Source of the DNA: an uncultured Acidimicrobiales bacterium
GTDB lineage: Bacteria; Actinomycetota; Acidimicrobiia; Acidimicrobiales; Aldehydirespiratoraceae
Assembly: GCA_958296055.1 (NCBI GenBank)
Contig: CATQHS010000001.1
Coordinates: 2,390,277-2,454,276 of the forward strand
Direction: 5' to 3'
DNA length: 64,000 nucleotides
The notes under the pieces were generated by a model. That model was not told the DNA's origin. It ran no database searches and saw only the letters and a program-made list of their open reading frames with translations. Of this stretch, positions 1 to 10,647 are shown piece after piece (positions within the stretch are counted from its first letter, which is position 1; the number at the start of each line of letters is the position of its first letter). The translations under genes were made by a program, and so were the position numbers.

Positions 1-629
1 TCGGCGCAGCCCGAGGTGCACACCCCCCGCTGCACGCAGCGCCGCCGGCCGTCGTAGGGCGCGGACAGGATGGCGTTGGGCTCGGGCCACCAGTGCCAGC
101 CCAGCCGGTTGTGGCCCTCGGCCACCCGCCGGCCCGCCTTGCCCAGCGGCAGCGGCGGCAGCGGGTAGTCGACGCCGTCGGGGTGGGCGGGGTCGCCGCC
201 GAGGCCGGACACGCCGATCTGGCGGTCGATCTCGTCGTAGTAGGGGGCCAGCTCGAAGTAGTCGATGGGCCAGTCGTCGGCCACTCCGTCGAGGCTGCGG
301 ACCCGGAAGTCGCTGGGGAGCATCCGGGGCCAGGTCCCGGCGTAGATCACCGCGCTGCCGCCCACCGCGTTGAACATCAGCGGGGTGATGTCGGACTCGT
401 CCTCGTTGACCGGGTAGTCGGCGGCCAGGCCGCGCACGTTGGGGCTGGCCGACCAGCGTTGCCGGATGGCCAGCTCCCAATCGCGCTCGGCGCCCCTGAA
501 GTCGCCGCGGTCGGGCCAGTCGCCCTGTTCGAGGCACACCACCGAGAAGCCCCGCTCGCTCAGGTGGCGGGCCACGACCCCGCCGGACGCGCCGGCGCCG
601 ATGATCAGCGCGTCGGCGGGGTCGGGCAC
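1..629 (-). CDS. GMC-family oxidoreductase, N-terminal part (cut by window edge)
   Basis: About 209 N-terminal residues are visible and the gene runs off the left edge. Residues 7-34 form a Rossmann FAD-binding motif (IIGAGASGGVVARHL, then an acidic residue at the end of strand 2). Around residues 85-100 lies the GMC-type segment GGSAVIYAGTWPRM. The family oxidises alcohols or sugars using FAD. The GTG start at 629 is the first start before the FAD motif. It is the last gene of a minus-strand run of cupin, creatininase, permease and binding protein, only 39 bases after the binding protein, so it is probably co-transcribed and may act on the imported compound. The substrate cannot be told from this fragment. 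Confidence 0.85.
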   Translation of the reverse strand, partial: MPDPADALIIGAGASGGVVARHLSERGFSVVCLEQGDWPDRGDFRGAERDWELAIRQRWSASPNVRGLAADYPVNEDESDITPLMFNAVGGSAVIYAGTWPRMLPSDFRVRSLDGVADDWPIDYFELAPYYDEIDRQIGVSGLGGDPAHPDGVDYPLPPLPLGKAGRRVAEGHNRLGWHWWPEPNAILSAPYDGRRRCVQRGVCTSGCA

Positions 630-668
630 CGCTCTAGTTGCGACGTCCCGGCGGCGGCCGGCGGACGG

Positions 669-1727
669 TCAGCGCAGGTCCGCGTTGGACATGCCCACTA
701 TCTCGTCCTCGTCCACCAGCAGGGTGGGGGCCTGGATGAAGTAGTCCGCGCCGGTGCTGCCGGTGGTGAGGAACTGGTGGGCGATGGTGGCGGTCTGGAA
801 GCCCCAGGCGTAGCCGCGCAGGGCGATGGTGGCGTCCACGCCGTTGCCGGCCCGGATCTGGTCGAACACGTCGGGTTCGCCGTCAGTGCCGGTGATGAGG
901 ATCTCGGCGTGGTCGATGCCGGCCTCGTTCACGGCCTGGGCCGCGCCGAGGGCCAGGGCGTCGGAGTCGGCCCAGATGGCCCTCAGGTCGGGGTTGGCGG
1001 TCAGGGCGTCCTGGGCCAGCCGCAGGCCCTCCTCCTGGGTGAACGACTGGGCGCTCTGGTTGAACACCAGGTCGATGCCCGGGTTCTCCTCCATGACGGC
1101 CTCGAATCCCTCGCGCCGCTTCTCCACGTACTCGGAGGCGCCGGGGCCGCCGATGCGGGCCAGCATCCCCGAGCCGCCCATCTTCTCGATCATCCACTCG
1201 GTCTGGGCCCGGCCTTCATCGTCCCAGTTGGTGCCGATGAAGCCGATCTCCAGCGACTCGTCCTGCACCCGGTCGCCGGTGGACAGGATGGGGATGCCCG
1301 CCTCCGCCGCCGTCCGGTAGGCGGGGATCAGAGCCTCGCGGTCGCCGGGAGAGGCGATGATCAAATCGACGCCCTTGGTGACGAAGTCCTCGATCTGCGC
1401 CACCTGGTCCTCCATCACGTAGGCGGCGTCGGCGGCCTCGAAGTTCCAGCAGCTCTGGGCGCCGAAGTCGCGCAGCCCGGCCTCGAGGTCGCGGAAGTAG
1501 AGGATGAACGTGGCCAGGTTGGCGTAGGCCACGTCATAGGTCTCGGCGCAGCCCCCCTCCGGCTCCGGCTCGGGCTCCGGCTCGGGCGCGGGCGCGGCCG
1601 TGGTCGGGGCCGCGGTGGTAGTGGCCGCCGGGGCCGTTGTGTCGTCGTCGTCTCCTCCGCATGACGCGGCCACCAAGGCGATGACGGTGAGCGCCGCCAG
1701 GAGCCTGGCGATGGGCTTTGCTTTCAT
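669..1727 (-). CDS. Carbohydrate-type ABC transporter substrate-binding lipoprotein
   Basis: This 352-residue protein has a lipoprotein signal with lipobox VAASC (Cys23), an acidic stretch, a Thr/Ala-rich tether and a run of Pro-Glu repeats up to about residue 60. A type 1 periplasmic-binding fold of the RbsB/Peripla_BP_4 kind follows, with GFIGTNWDDEGR near the middle and ITGTDGEPDVFDQI later. It should sit on the outer face of the membrane and deliver a ligand to the permease encoded just upstream. Its ATG overlaps the permease stop by 4 bases (ATGA), and GGAGGG lies six bases before the ATG. The ligand is unknown; the neighbouring creatininase, cupin and GMC genes suggest a sugar, polyol or amide-containing compound. 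Confidence 0.9.
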   Translation of the reverse strand: MKAKPIARLLAALTVIALVAASCGGDDDDTTAPAATTTAAPTTAAPAPEPEPEPEPEGGCAETYDVAYANLATFILYFRDLEAGLRDFGAQSCWNFEAADAAYVMEDQVAQIEDFVTKGVDLIIASPGDREALIPAYRTAAEAGIPILSTGDRVQDESLEIGFIGTNWDDEGRAQTEWMIEKMGGSGMLARIGGPGASEYVEKRREGFEAVMEENPGIDLVFNQSAQSFTQEEGLRLAQDALTANPDLRAIWADSDALALGAAQAVNEAGIDHAEILITGTDGEPDVFDQIRAGNGVDATIALRGYAWGFQTATIAHQFLTTGSTGADYFIQAPTLLVDEDEIVGMSNADLR

Positions 1728-2824
1728 TGGTTTCCCTCCATGGGGCTTGTTGGTCGATCTTGGGGGCTTTGTTCGGGGCCTGCCGGACCGTCTCGGCCGG
1801 CCGATGCGGCTGACGAAGTCCGGCCGGGCAGGGAGCTGGTCAAGCGCAGCACCCGGGTGCGGACCAGGTTGGAGGTCATGGCCAGCATGAACACCAGCCC
1901 CAGCCACACGTCTTGCATGTTGGACGAGACGCTGAGCAGGTTGAGGCTGTTGCGGATCACGCCGATGAGGAGCACCCCGGCCACGGTGCGGGGGATCGAG
2001 CCCCGCCCGCCGAACAGGTTGGTGCCGCCCAGCACCACCGCGGCCACGGCGAACAGCTCGGTGAGCTGGGCCGCGTTGGGCTGGCCCGACTCCACCCGGC
2101 CCAGCAGCGTGAAACCGGCCAGCACCACCGCCACCCCGCCGGCCAAGAACACCCCCAGGCGCACCCGGGTGACGTGGACCCCGGCCCGCCGGGCCGCTTC
2201 GGCGTTGCCGCCCACCGCGTAGACGTGGAAGCCGAAGCGGGTGTAGCGCAGCATGGCGTGGTAGGCGATCCCGGCCGCCAGGGCCACCCACACCGGCATC
2301 CGCAGCCCGATTATCTCGTAGGACCAGAAGTCGCCCCAGCTCTCGGGCAGCCCGCCGACGGTGTTGCCCGCGGTGATCTCCCGGGCGATGCCCCGGGCCA
2401 TCACCAGCATTCCCAGCGTGGTGATGAACGACGGGACCCGCAGCACCGCGCTCACGAACCCGTTGAACAAGCCGACGGCCGCCCCGGTGACCAGCCCGGC
2501 GACCAGGCCGACCCATATGTTTTGGTTGCGGACCATCACCTCGGCGGTGACCACGCCGACTAGGGCGATCACCGAGCCCTGGGACAGGTCGAGTTCGGCC
2601 GCGACGATCACCACGGTCATGCCGAAGGCGGCGATGGCCAAGAACGAGGTCTGCAGCAGGATGTTCTCGAGGTTGCGGGAGGTGAGGAAAACGTCGGAGT
2701 TGAAGGTCATGTAGACGCCGATGAGCACGATCAGCAGGGGCGCGAAGCCGGCGTCGAGGACCCATGGCAGGAGGCGGTTGACCCAGTGGTCCTCGCGGGT
2801 GGTGCTCACCGCGGTCTGGCTCAC
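1724..2824 (-). CDS. ABC transporter permease, RbsC/XylH type
   Basis: This 366-residue membrane protein has about eight to ten hydrophobic segments and matches the BPD_transp_2 family of sugar permeases. Recognisable family segments are AAELDLSQGSVIALVGV near residue 75, RYTRFGFHVYAVGGNAEAARRAG near residue 200 and AAVVLGGTNLFGGRGSIPRT near residue 260. It should form the membrane channel for the binding protein that follows with a 4-base overlap. No ATP-binding subunit lies anywhere in this minus-strand run, so the ATPase must be beyond the left edge or elsewhere. The last 40 residues are Ser/Pro-rich and probably a disordered cytoplasmic tail. Confidence 0.9.
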   Translation of the reverse strand: MSQTAVSTTREDHWVNRLLPWVLDAGFAPLLIVLIGVYMTFNSDVFLTSRNLENILLQTSFLAIAAFGMTVVIVAAELDLSQGSVIALVGVVTAEVMVRNQNIWVGLVAGLVTGAAVGLFNGFVSAVLRVPSFITTLGMLVMARGIAREITAGNTVGGLPESWGDFWSYEIIGLRMPVWVALAAGIAYHAMLRYTRFGFHVYAVGGNAEAARRAGVHVTRVRLGVFLAGGVAVVLAGFTLLGRVESGQPNAAQLTELFAVAAVVLGGTNLFGGRGSIPRTVAGVLLIGVIRNSLNLLSVSSNMQDVWLGLVFMLAMTSNLVRTRVLRLTSSLPGRTSSAASAGRDGPAGPEQSPQDRPTSPMEGNQ

Positions 2825-2848
2825 CGTCGCCTCCAGCGCCTCATCGGC

Positions 2849-3694
2849 TCAGCCCGCTGCCGTTGCCGCGCTGGCCGCGGCCGGCTGGCGGTGGCGGCGG
2901 TGGCGGGCCACACCGGAGGCGACGTGGTCCACCAGGGCGTCGAGATAGGCGCGCCCGGCTTCGGGGTTGGCGCCGGTGGGGTCGCCGATGACCCCGTTGG
3001 GCGACAGGGCCGCCATTCCCCGGCTGCGCAGCGTCTGGCCGGCGGCGGCGGCCGGACCGATCCAGCCCGGCTCGGCCGCGGCCTCCCTCACCAGGTCGGG
3101 CCGCAGCAGGCACATGATGCTGGTCTCGAAGTGCCCGGCGTGGGTGCCGACCCGTTCGGGGTCGAGCCCCATATCGACGGCCGCGGCGTGTACGGCTTGG
3201 CGCTGGGCTGGCCAGTCGGCGAAGGAGACGACCCGGCCGCCGTACGCCTCGGCCAGCCGCCGCTCGGCCTCGGCCATCGAGCCGGCGTTGCCGGCGTGGC
3301 CGGTGACCACGTAGGCGCAGCGGAAGCCGTGGTCGAGCAGCGAGGCGACCACGTTCACCTGGATCTCGGCCATCGTCTCGGCCGCCACCGAGGCGGTGCC
3401 GGCGAAGCCCAGGTGATGGGGGGAGACGCCCACCGGCAGGCACGGCGCCACCGCGCAGTCCCCGGAGCGGGCCGCGGCCTCGGCGGCCAGGGCCTCGGCG
3501 ATGATCTGGTCGGTGGACAGGGGCAGGTGCGGGCCGTGCTGCTCGAGGGCGCCCAGGGGGACGATCACATCCAGCGGGCCGTCGGCCAGGCGCCGCTCGA
3601 CCTCGCCGGTGGTCAGCGCGGCCAGCGCCGGCGCCTCCGGGGTGGGCTCGGGGTGCCGAAGGCCCGGTTCAGGCTCAGGTGTGGGCCAGGGCAT
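2849..3694 (-). CDS. Creatininase-family metal-dependent amidohydrolase
   Basis: This 281-residue protein matches the creatininase family, which includes creatininase, FAPy deformylase and MftE-type peptidases. The signature is LGALEQHGPHLPLSTDQ at about 48-63, giving probable metal ligands Glu51, His53 and Asp62. Further conserved parts are PVGVSPHHLGFAGT (about 87-100), GHAGNAGS (His133) and THAGHFETS (Glu190). The usual NGHGGN motif is replaced by TGHAGN. The first 25 residues are Pro/Glu-rich and the last 25 Ala/Arg-rich, both probably flexible. It overlaps the upstream cupin gene by 20 bases and is 24 bases from the permease, so it belongs to the same operon. The family supports hydrolysis of a cyclic amide or C-N bond; the actual substrate is unknown. 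Confidence 0.88.
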   Translation of the reverse strand: MPWPTPEPEPGLRHPEPTPEAPALAALTTGEVERRLADGPLDVIVPLGALEQHGPHLPLSTDQIIAEALAAEAAARSGDCAVAPCLPVGVSPHHLGFAGTASVAAETMAEIQVNVVASLLDHGFRCAYVVTGHAGNAGSMAEAERRLAEAYGGRVVSFADWPAQRQAVHAAAVDMGLDPERVGTHAGHFETSIMCLLRPDLVREAAAEPGWIGPAAAAGQTLRSRGMAALSPNGVIGDPTGANPEAGRAYLDALVDHVASGVARHRRHRQPAAASAATAAG

Positions 3695-4154
3695 CGTCGA
3701 GGTAGGTGGGCTTCTGGGGGCGGCCCGCGCCGATCACCACCTGCACCAGCGAGTCGGTGTCGGTGTGGTTGCGCAGCCCGTGCATCACCCCGGCCGGGGC
3801 GCAGATCATCTCCCGCTCGCCGAGGACGGTCTCGAGGATGGTGCCGTCGTCGTGCTCCCACCAGGCGGTGAGCTCGCCCTTGAGCACGAAGAACACCTCC
3901 TCCACCTCGTGGGCGTGCGACGGGGCCACCCCTCCGGGGGGCATGATCATCACCGACAGGGTGAAGTGGTTGGCCTGGATCGTGCCCGGCTCGAAGTGCT
4001 TGCCGGTGATGCTGGCCCCCACCATGCGCACATGGGACCGCTTGTAGATCGGGTCCAGCTCCCCCTGGCGGGCGAAGGGCTCCCAGTCGGGCTCCTTGGC
4101 CTCGAAGCGCTGAATGTGCTCGTCGAAGTCCTGCTTGGTGAAGCGACTGGCCAA
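3675..4154 (-). CDS. Cupin-domain protein
   Basis: A single cupin_2 barrel is visible, with motif 1 GGVAPSHAHEVEEVFFVLKGE and motif 2 PAGVMHGLRNHTD. The His, His, Glu and later His are typical metal ligands. Small proteins of this kind act as dioxygenases, isomerases or sensors, and the sequence does not decide which. I start the gene at a TTG at 4154 because AGGGAGG lies five bases before it. A longer frame with a GTG start at 4190 (171 residues) has no ribosome-binding site. It is the first gene of the minus-strand operon and is divergent from the citrate synthase gene. Confidence 0.82.
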   Translation of the reverse strand: MASRFTKQDFDEHIQRFEAKEPDWEPFARQGELDPIYKRSHVRMVGASITGKHFEPGTIQANHFTLSVMIMPPGGVAPSHAHEVEEVFFVLKGELTAWWEHDDGTILETVLGEREMICAPAGVMHGLRNHTDTDSLVQVVIGAGRPQKPTYLDDALAHT

Positions 4155-4190
4155 GGCGGCCTCCCTCTCTTGAGGCTGCGACCCGTCCAC

Positions 4191-4256
4191 TTGTCACAGC
4201 CGCAAGAATATTAGCGCCAAGACAACCCGCCGGTAAACCTTGTAGGTTGGGCTCGC
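4191..4256. promoter_or_regulatory. Short divergent intergenic region between the cupin and citrate synthase operons
   Basis: This 66-base gap separates two divergent operons and is more AT-rich than its surroundings (for example AAGAATATTAGCGCC near 4203). It must hold the start signals of both, or at least of the plus-strand operon. No clear consensus -35/-10 pair can be assigned by eye. Confidence 0.35.
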
Positions 4257-5387
4257 ATGAACACGGGCCAAGAGCCGCGGGTTGTCTCCGGCCTCGAGGG
4301 GGTGCTGGCCTGCGGATCGTCCGTCTGCTTCATCGACGGGCCGGCGGGCACGCTGCTGTACCGGGGCTACGAGATAGGCGACTTCGTGGAGGAGGCGGCC
4401 TTTTTGGACGTCGCCTGGCTCCTCTGGCACGGGGACTGGCCCACCGCAGCCGAGAGCGCCCGGTTCGCGGCCGCCGTGACCGCCCACCGGGCCCTGCCCC
4501 CGGCGGTGGCCGAATACCTGGCCGGCGCGCCGATGGCCACCGCCAACCCCATGGCCGTCGTGCGGACGGCCGTTTCCATGCTCGGGGCCGACGACCCGTC
4601 CGCCGACGATCTGTCCGCCGCCGCCGTCACCGCCAAGGCGACGGCGCTTTTGGGGCTCCTCCCCACGGTCGTGGCCGCCATGTCGCGGCTGACCCGCTTC
4701 CAAGAGCCGGTGGCGCCCGACCCGGACCTCGACCACGCCGCCAACTTCGGTTACATGCTCACCGGCCAGCGCCCCGCGGCCCGGGCCGCCCACGCGCTGA
4801 ACGCCGCTCTCAACACCTACGCCGAGCACGAGCTGAACGCCTCGACGTTCGCGGCCCGGACCACCGTCGGCACGCTGTCGGACTACTACTCGGCCGTCGT
4901 GTCCGCCATCGGCGCGGTGAAGGGGTCGTTGCACGGCGGCGCGGTGGACGACGCCATGGGCGTGTTCGCCGAGATCGGCGCCCCCGAAGGCGTGGCCGGG
5001 TTCGCGGCCGCCGCCCTGGAGGCCAGGCGCAAGGTGCCCGGGTTCGGCCACCGGGTGTATAGGACCCGCGACCCGCGGGCCGCGGCGATGGATCGGCTGG
5101 CCGGCGAGCTGGGCGCCGCGGCCGGCGAGCCGGAGTGGCACGACATCGCCACCGGCCTGGAGCGGGAGCTCAAGGAGCGCAAGGGGCTGAACGCCAACGT
5201 CGACTACTACTCGGCGCTGGTCCTGCACCACCTCGGGTTCCCGCTCAAGATGTTCACCAGCTTCATCGTCACCAGCCGGGTGGCGGGATGGACGGCGCAC
5301 ATCCTCGAGCAGTACGCCGACAACCGCCTCATTCGCCCCCGGTCGCTCTACCAAGGCCCCGCGGCCCGGCCGTACCCGCCGGACTGA
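4257..5387 (+). CDS. Citrate synthase / 2-methylcitrate synthase family protein
   Basis: This 376-residue protein is a short, type II-like citrate synthase. The active-site residues can be read: His191 in AEHELNAST, His226 in GSLHGGAV, His265 in GFGHRVYRTRDPR and Asp316 in NANVDYYS. The CoA-proximal SLYQGP motif is near the C-terminus. It condenses an acyl-CoA (acetyl- or propionyl-CoA) with an oxoacid, usually oxaloacetate. It is followed after 10 bases by a PrpF-type isomerase and then by an aconitase-type protein. This favours a 2-methylcitrate-like or specialised tricarboxylate route over the housekeeping TCA cycle. The substrate is not decided by the sequence. Confidence 0.93.
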   Translation: MNTGQEPRVVSGLEGVLACGSSVCFIDGPAGTLLYRGYEIGDFVEEAAFLDVAWLLWHGDWPTAAESARFAAAVTAHRALPPAVAEYLAGAPMATANPMAVVRTAVSMLGADDPSADDLSAAAVTAKATALLGLLPTVVAAMSRLTRFQEPVAPDPDLDHAANFGYMLTGQRPAARAAHALNAALNTYAEHELNASTFAARTTVGTLSDYYSAVVSAIGAVKGSLHGGAVDDAMGVFAEIGAPEGVAGFAAAALEARRKVPGFGHRVYRTRDPRAAAMDRLAGELGAAAGEPEWHDIATGLERELKERKGLNANVDYYSALVLHHLGFPLKMFTSFIVTSRVAGWTAHILEQYADNRLIRPRSLYQGPAARPYPPD

Positions 5388-5397
5388 CGGACTGACC

Positions 5398-6728
5398 GTG
5401 GACCGCCCGGTGCCGGCGTCGTTCTGGCGGGGCGGCACCAGCCGCGCCGTGCTGTTCCTGGAATCCGACCTCGCCGGCTACGACCCAGATCAGGTCGAGG
5501 CCGTCATCCTCGCCGCGCTGGGCAGCCCCGACCCCGGCGGCCGGCAGGTGGACGGCCTCGGGGGCGGCTCTTCGTCGCTGAGCAAGGCGGCCATCGTCGG
5601 CGCTGCCCCCGCCGGCTCGGCGGCCGATGTCGCCTTCCGGTTCGCCCAGGTGGAGGTGGCCGCGCCCCGGGTGGACTTCACCGGCAACTGCGGGAACATC
5701 TCAGCCGCCATCGGACCGTTCGCCCTCGAAGCCGGGCTCGTCGCCGCCCGCGGCCATCCCGCCGACGGGCCCGTTGATGTGGATTTGCCCGTCGATGGGC
5801 CTGTTGATGTGACGGTGCTCAGCCTGAACACCGGCCAGCGATATCGGGCCCGGGTGCCGACCCGGTCCGGCCGCTACGAGCCGGCCGGCGACTTCTGCGT
5901 CCCGGGCGTTCCCGGCCGCGGATCGAGGATCGCCATCGAGTACATCGATCCCGCCGGCTCGGCCGGGCGGGGACCCTTTCCGACCGGCGCCGCCCGGGAG
6001 GAGATCGACATCGGCGGCGGCGGGCCCGTGGTCGCGTCGATCGTCGATGTGGGCAACCCGGTCGTCTTCGTGGAGGCCGCCGCCCTGGGGGTCGACATCG
6101 CCGCTTCCCCCGCCGAGATCGACGCCGACCGCGGCCTCCACTATCGGCTCGAACGGGTGCGCCGAGAGGCGGCGGTGCGGATCGGCGTGGCCGGATCGGC
6201 TGAGGAGGCGGCGGGGTGCCCCACCATCCCGAAGGTGGCGATGGTCGGCCCTCCCGCCCCCGGCGCGGCCCCACGCCCAGAGGTTCCAGCCGAGACCGCG
6301 GGCGAGGCGACGATGGTCGCCGCCCCCGCCCCCTACGCGGCCGATGGCGGCCGGCCGGCGCCGGCGGAGGGCATCGACGTGGTCGTGAGGCTGGTTTCGA
6401 TGGGCCGGGCCCATCAGACCGTCGCCGTCACCGGGGCCATGGCCGCGGCGGCGGCCGCCGCGCTGCCGGGCACCGTGGTGGCCGAAGCCGCCGGCGCAGC
6501 CGAAGATGGCGCGACCGGAGACGGGCCGCAGCCGGTCCGGACGGTGCGGATCGGCCACCCCGCCGGGGTGCTGGAAGTCGGCGTCGAGGTCGGGCCCGGC
6601 CCCGACGGGCAATGGCAGGTCCCCCGGGTGACGGTCGACCGGACCGCCCGGGAGATCATGCGCGGCTCCGTGTGCGTCCCGGAGTCCTACCTGGCCGGCC
6701 AGGCCTGGTTCGCCGGTTCGGGCCGCCG

Positions 6729-6732
<4 letters not shown>
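5398..6732 (+). CDS. prpF: PrpF-family proton-shifting isomerase (methylaconitate / oxalomesaconate type)
   Basis: This 444-residue protein is close to the usual PrpF length of about 390-400 plus insertions. The N-terminus has the family signature SFWRGGTSRAVLF, then GSPDPGGRQVDGLGGGSSSLSK and FTGNCGNISAAIGPFA with the family-conserved Cys. PrpF proteins isomerise double bonds in unsaturated tricarboxylates such as 2-methylaconitate or 4-oxalomesaconate by proton abstraction. A Pro/Ala-rich insertion between about residues 285 and 325 contains repeated AP stretches. The GTG start follows the citrate synthase by 10 bases, and the stop overlaps the next gene's GTG by 4 bases, so all three are translationally coupled. 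Confidence 0.88.
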
Positions 6733-9473
<2,741 letters not shown>

Positions 9474-9565
9474 CACGGCGGCGCTGGGTGCCCGTCCTCC
9501 TCCCGCCCGGCCGCGAGCCGGAAAGTGAGACACACTCTTTGGAACCCCGACGGGAGGCCCGTTCT

Positions 9566-10612
9566 GTGCCCGAGAAACTATTGCCCACCGCGGTCGTGGG
9601 CAGCTACCCGCAGCCGGACTGGCTGATCGACCGCTCGAACCTCAAGACCCGCCTCCCTCCCCGGATTCGGGCCACAGAGATCTGGCGGATCGCCCCCGAG
9701 TGGCTGGAGCAGGCTCAGGACGACGCCACCATCGTGGCCATCTGCGACATGGAGCGGGCGGGCATCGACATCGTCACCGACGGCGAGATCCGGCGCGAGA
9801 GCTACTCCAACCGGGTCGCCACCGCCCTGGGCGGCATCGACACCGAGAACCACGGCTTGGCCATGGATCGGACCGGCCAGCCCAATCCGGTGCCCCGGAT
9901 AGTTGGCAAGATCACCCGGAGGGAGCCGATCGGGGTGCGCGATGTGGAGCTGCTGCGGGCCAACAGCGACCGCACCATCAAGATCACGCTGCCCGGGCCG
10001 TTCACCATGACCCAGCAGGCCCAGGACGATTTCTACGGCGACGAGCGGGCGGCGGCGTCGGACTACGCCCGGGCGGTCAACCAGGAGATCAGAGACCTGT
10101 TCGACGCCGGAGCCGACGTGGTGCAGCTCGACGAGCCGTACATGCAGGCCAAGCACGAGAAAGCCTCGCGGTACGCCGTAGACGTGGTGAACGAGGCCCT
10201 CGACGGCGTCTCCGGGACGACGGCCCTGCACATGTGCTTCGGGTACGCGGCGATCCACGAGTGGAGGGGCATCGGCAAGCCCGACGCCTACTCGTTTTTG
10301 CCCGAGCTCAACGACAGCATCGTCGACCAAATCTCTATCGAAGCGGCGCAGCCCCAGCTCGACCTCGAAATCCTCCGCCAGTTGCCCGACAAGACGATCA
10401 TCCTCGGCGTCATCGACAACGGCGACCCCGAAGTGGAGACGCCGGAGATCGTCGCCGACCGCATCCGCGGCGCCCTCCAGCACGTGTCCGCCGATCGGCT
10501 AATCCCCGCCCCCGACTGCGGCATGAAGTACATGCCCCGCCACATCGCCTTCGGCAAGCTCTCAGCCTTGGCCCGGGGCGCAGCCATCGTGCGCCAAGAG
10601 ATCGCAAGCTAA
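9566..10612 (+). CDS. MetE C-terminal-like cobalamin-independent methyltransferase
   Basis: This 348-residue protein corresponds to the catalytic C-terminal barrel of cobalamin-independent methionine synthase, without the N-terminal half. The start is VVGSYPQPDWL. Probable zinc ligands are His222 and Cys224 (LHMCFGY), a Glu about 20-30 residues later, and Cys318 (PAPDCGMKYM). The segment VVQLDEPYMQAKHE lines the active site. Stand-alone MetE-C proteins methylate homocysteine or other thiols from a range of donors. The GTG at 9566 has GGGAGG about nine bases upstream. It lies 92 bases after the aconitase gene, so it may have its own promoter. The methyl donor is unknown. Confidence 0.88.
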   Translation: MPEKLLPTAVVGSYPQPDWLIDRSNLKTRLPPRIRATEIWRIAPEWLEQAQDDATIVAICDMERAGIDIVTDGEIRRESYSNRVATALGGIDTENHGLAMDRTGQPNPVPRIVGKITRREPIGVRDVELLRANSDRTIKITLPGPFTMTQQAQDDFYGDERAAASDYARAVNQEIRDLFDAGADVVQLDEPYMQAKHEKASRYAVDVVNEALDGVSGTTALHMCFGYAAIHEWRGIGKPDAYSFLPELNDSIVDQISIEAAQPQLDLEILRQLPDKTIILGVIDNGDPEVETPEIVADRIRGALQHVSADRLIPAPDCGMKYMPRHIAFGKLSALARGAAIVRQEIAS

Positions 10613-10647
10613 GCACCAGCGCGGCCCGCGATGGCCCCGCTTTGGGA

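Noticed and set aside
93..1664. 523-residue open frame on the plus strand at the window start
   Set aside because: It is antisense to the GMC and binding-protein genes and of biased composition.
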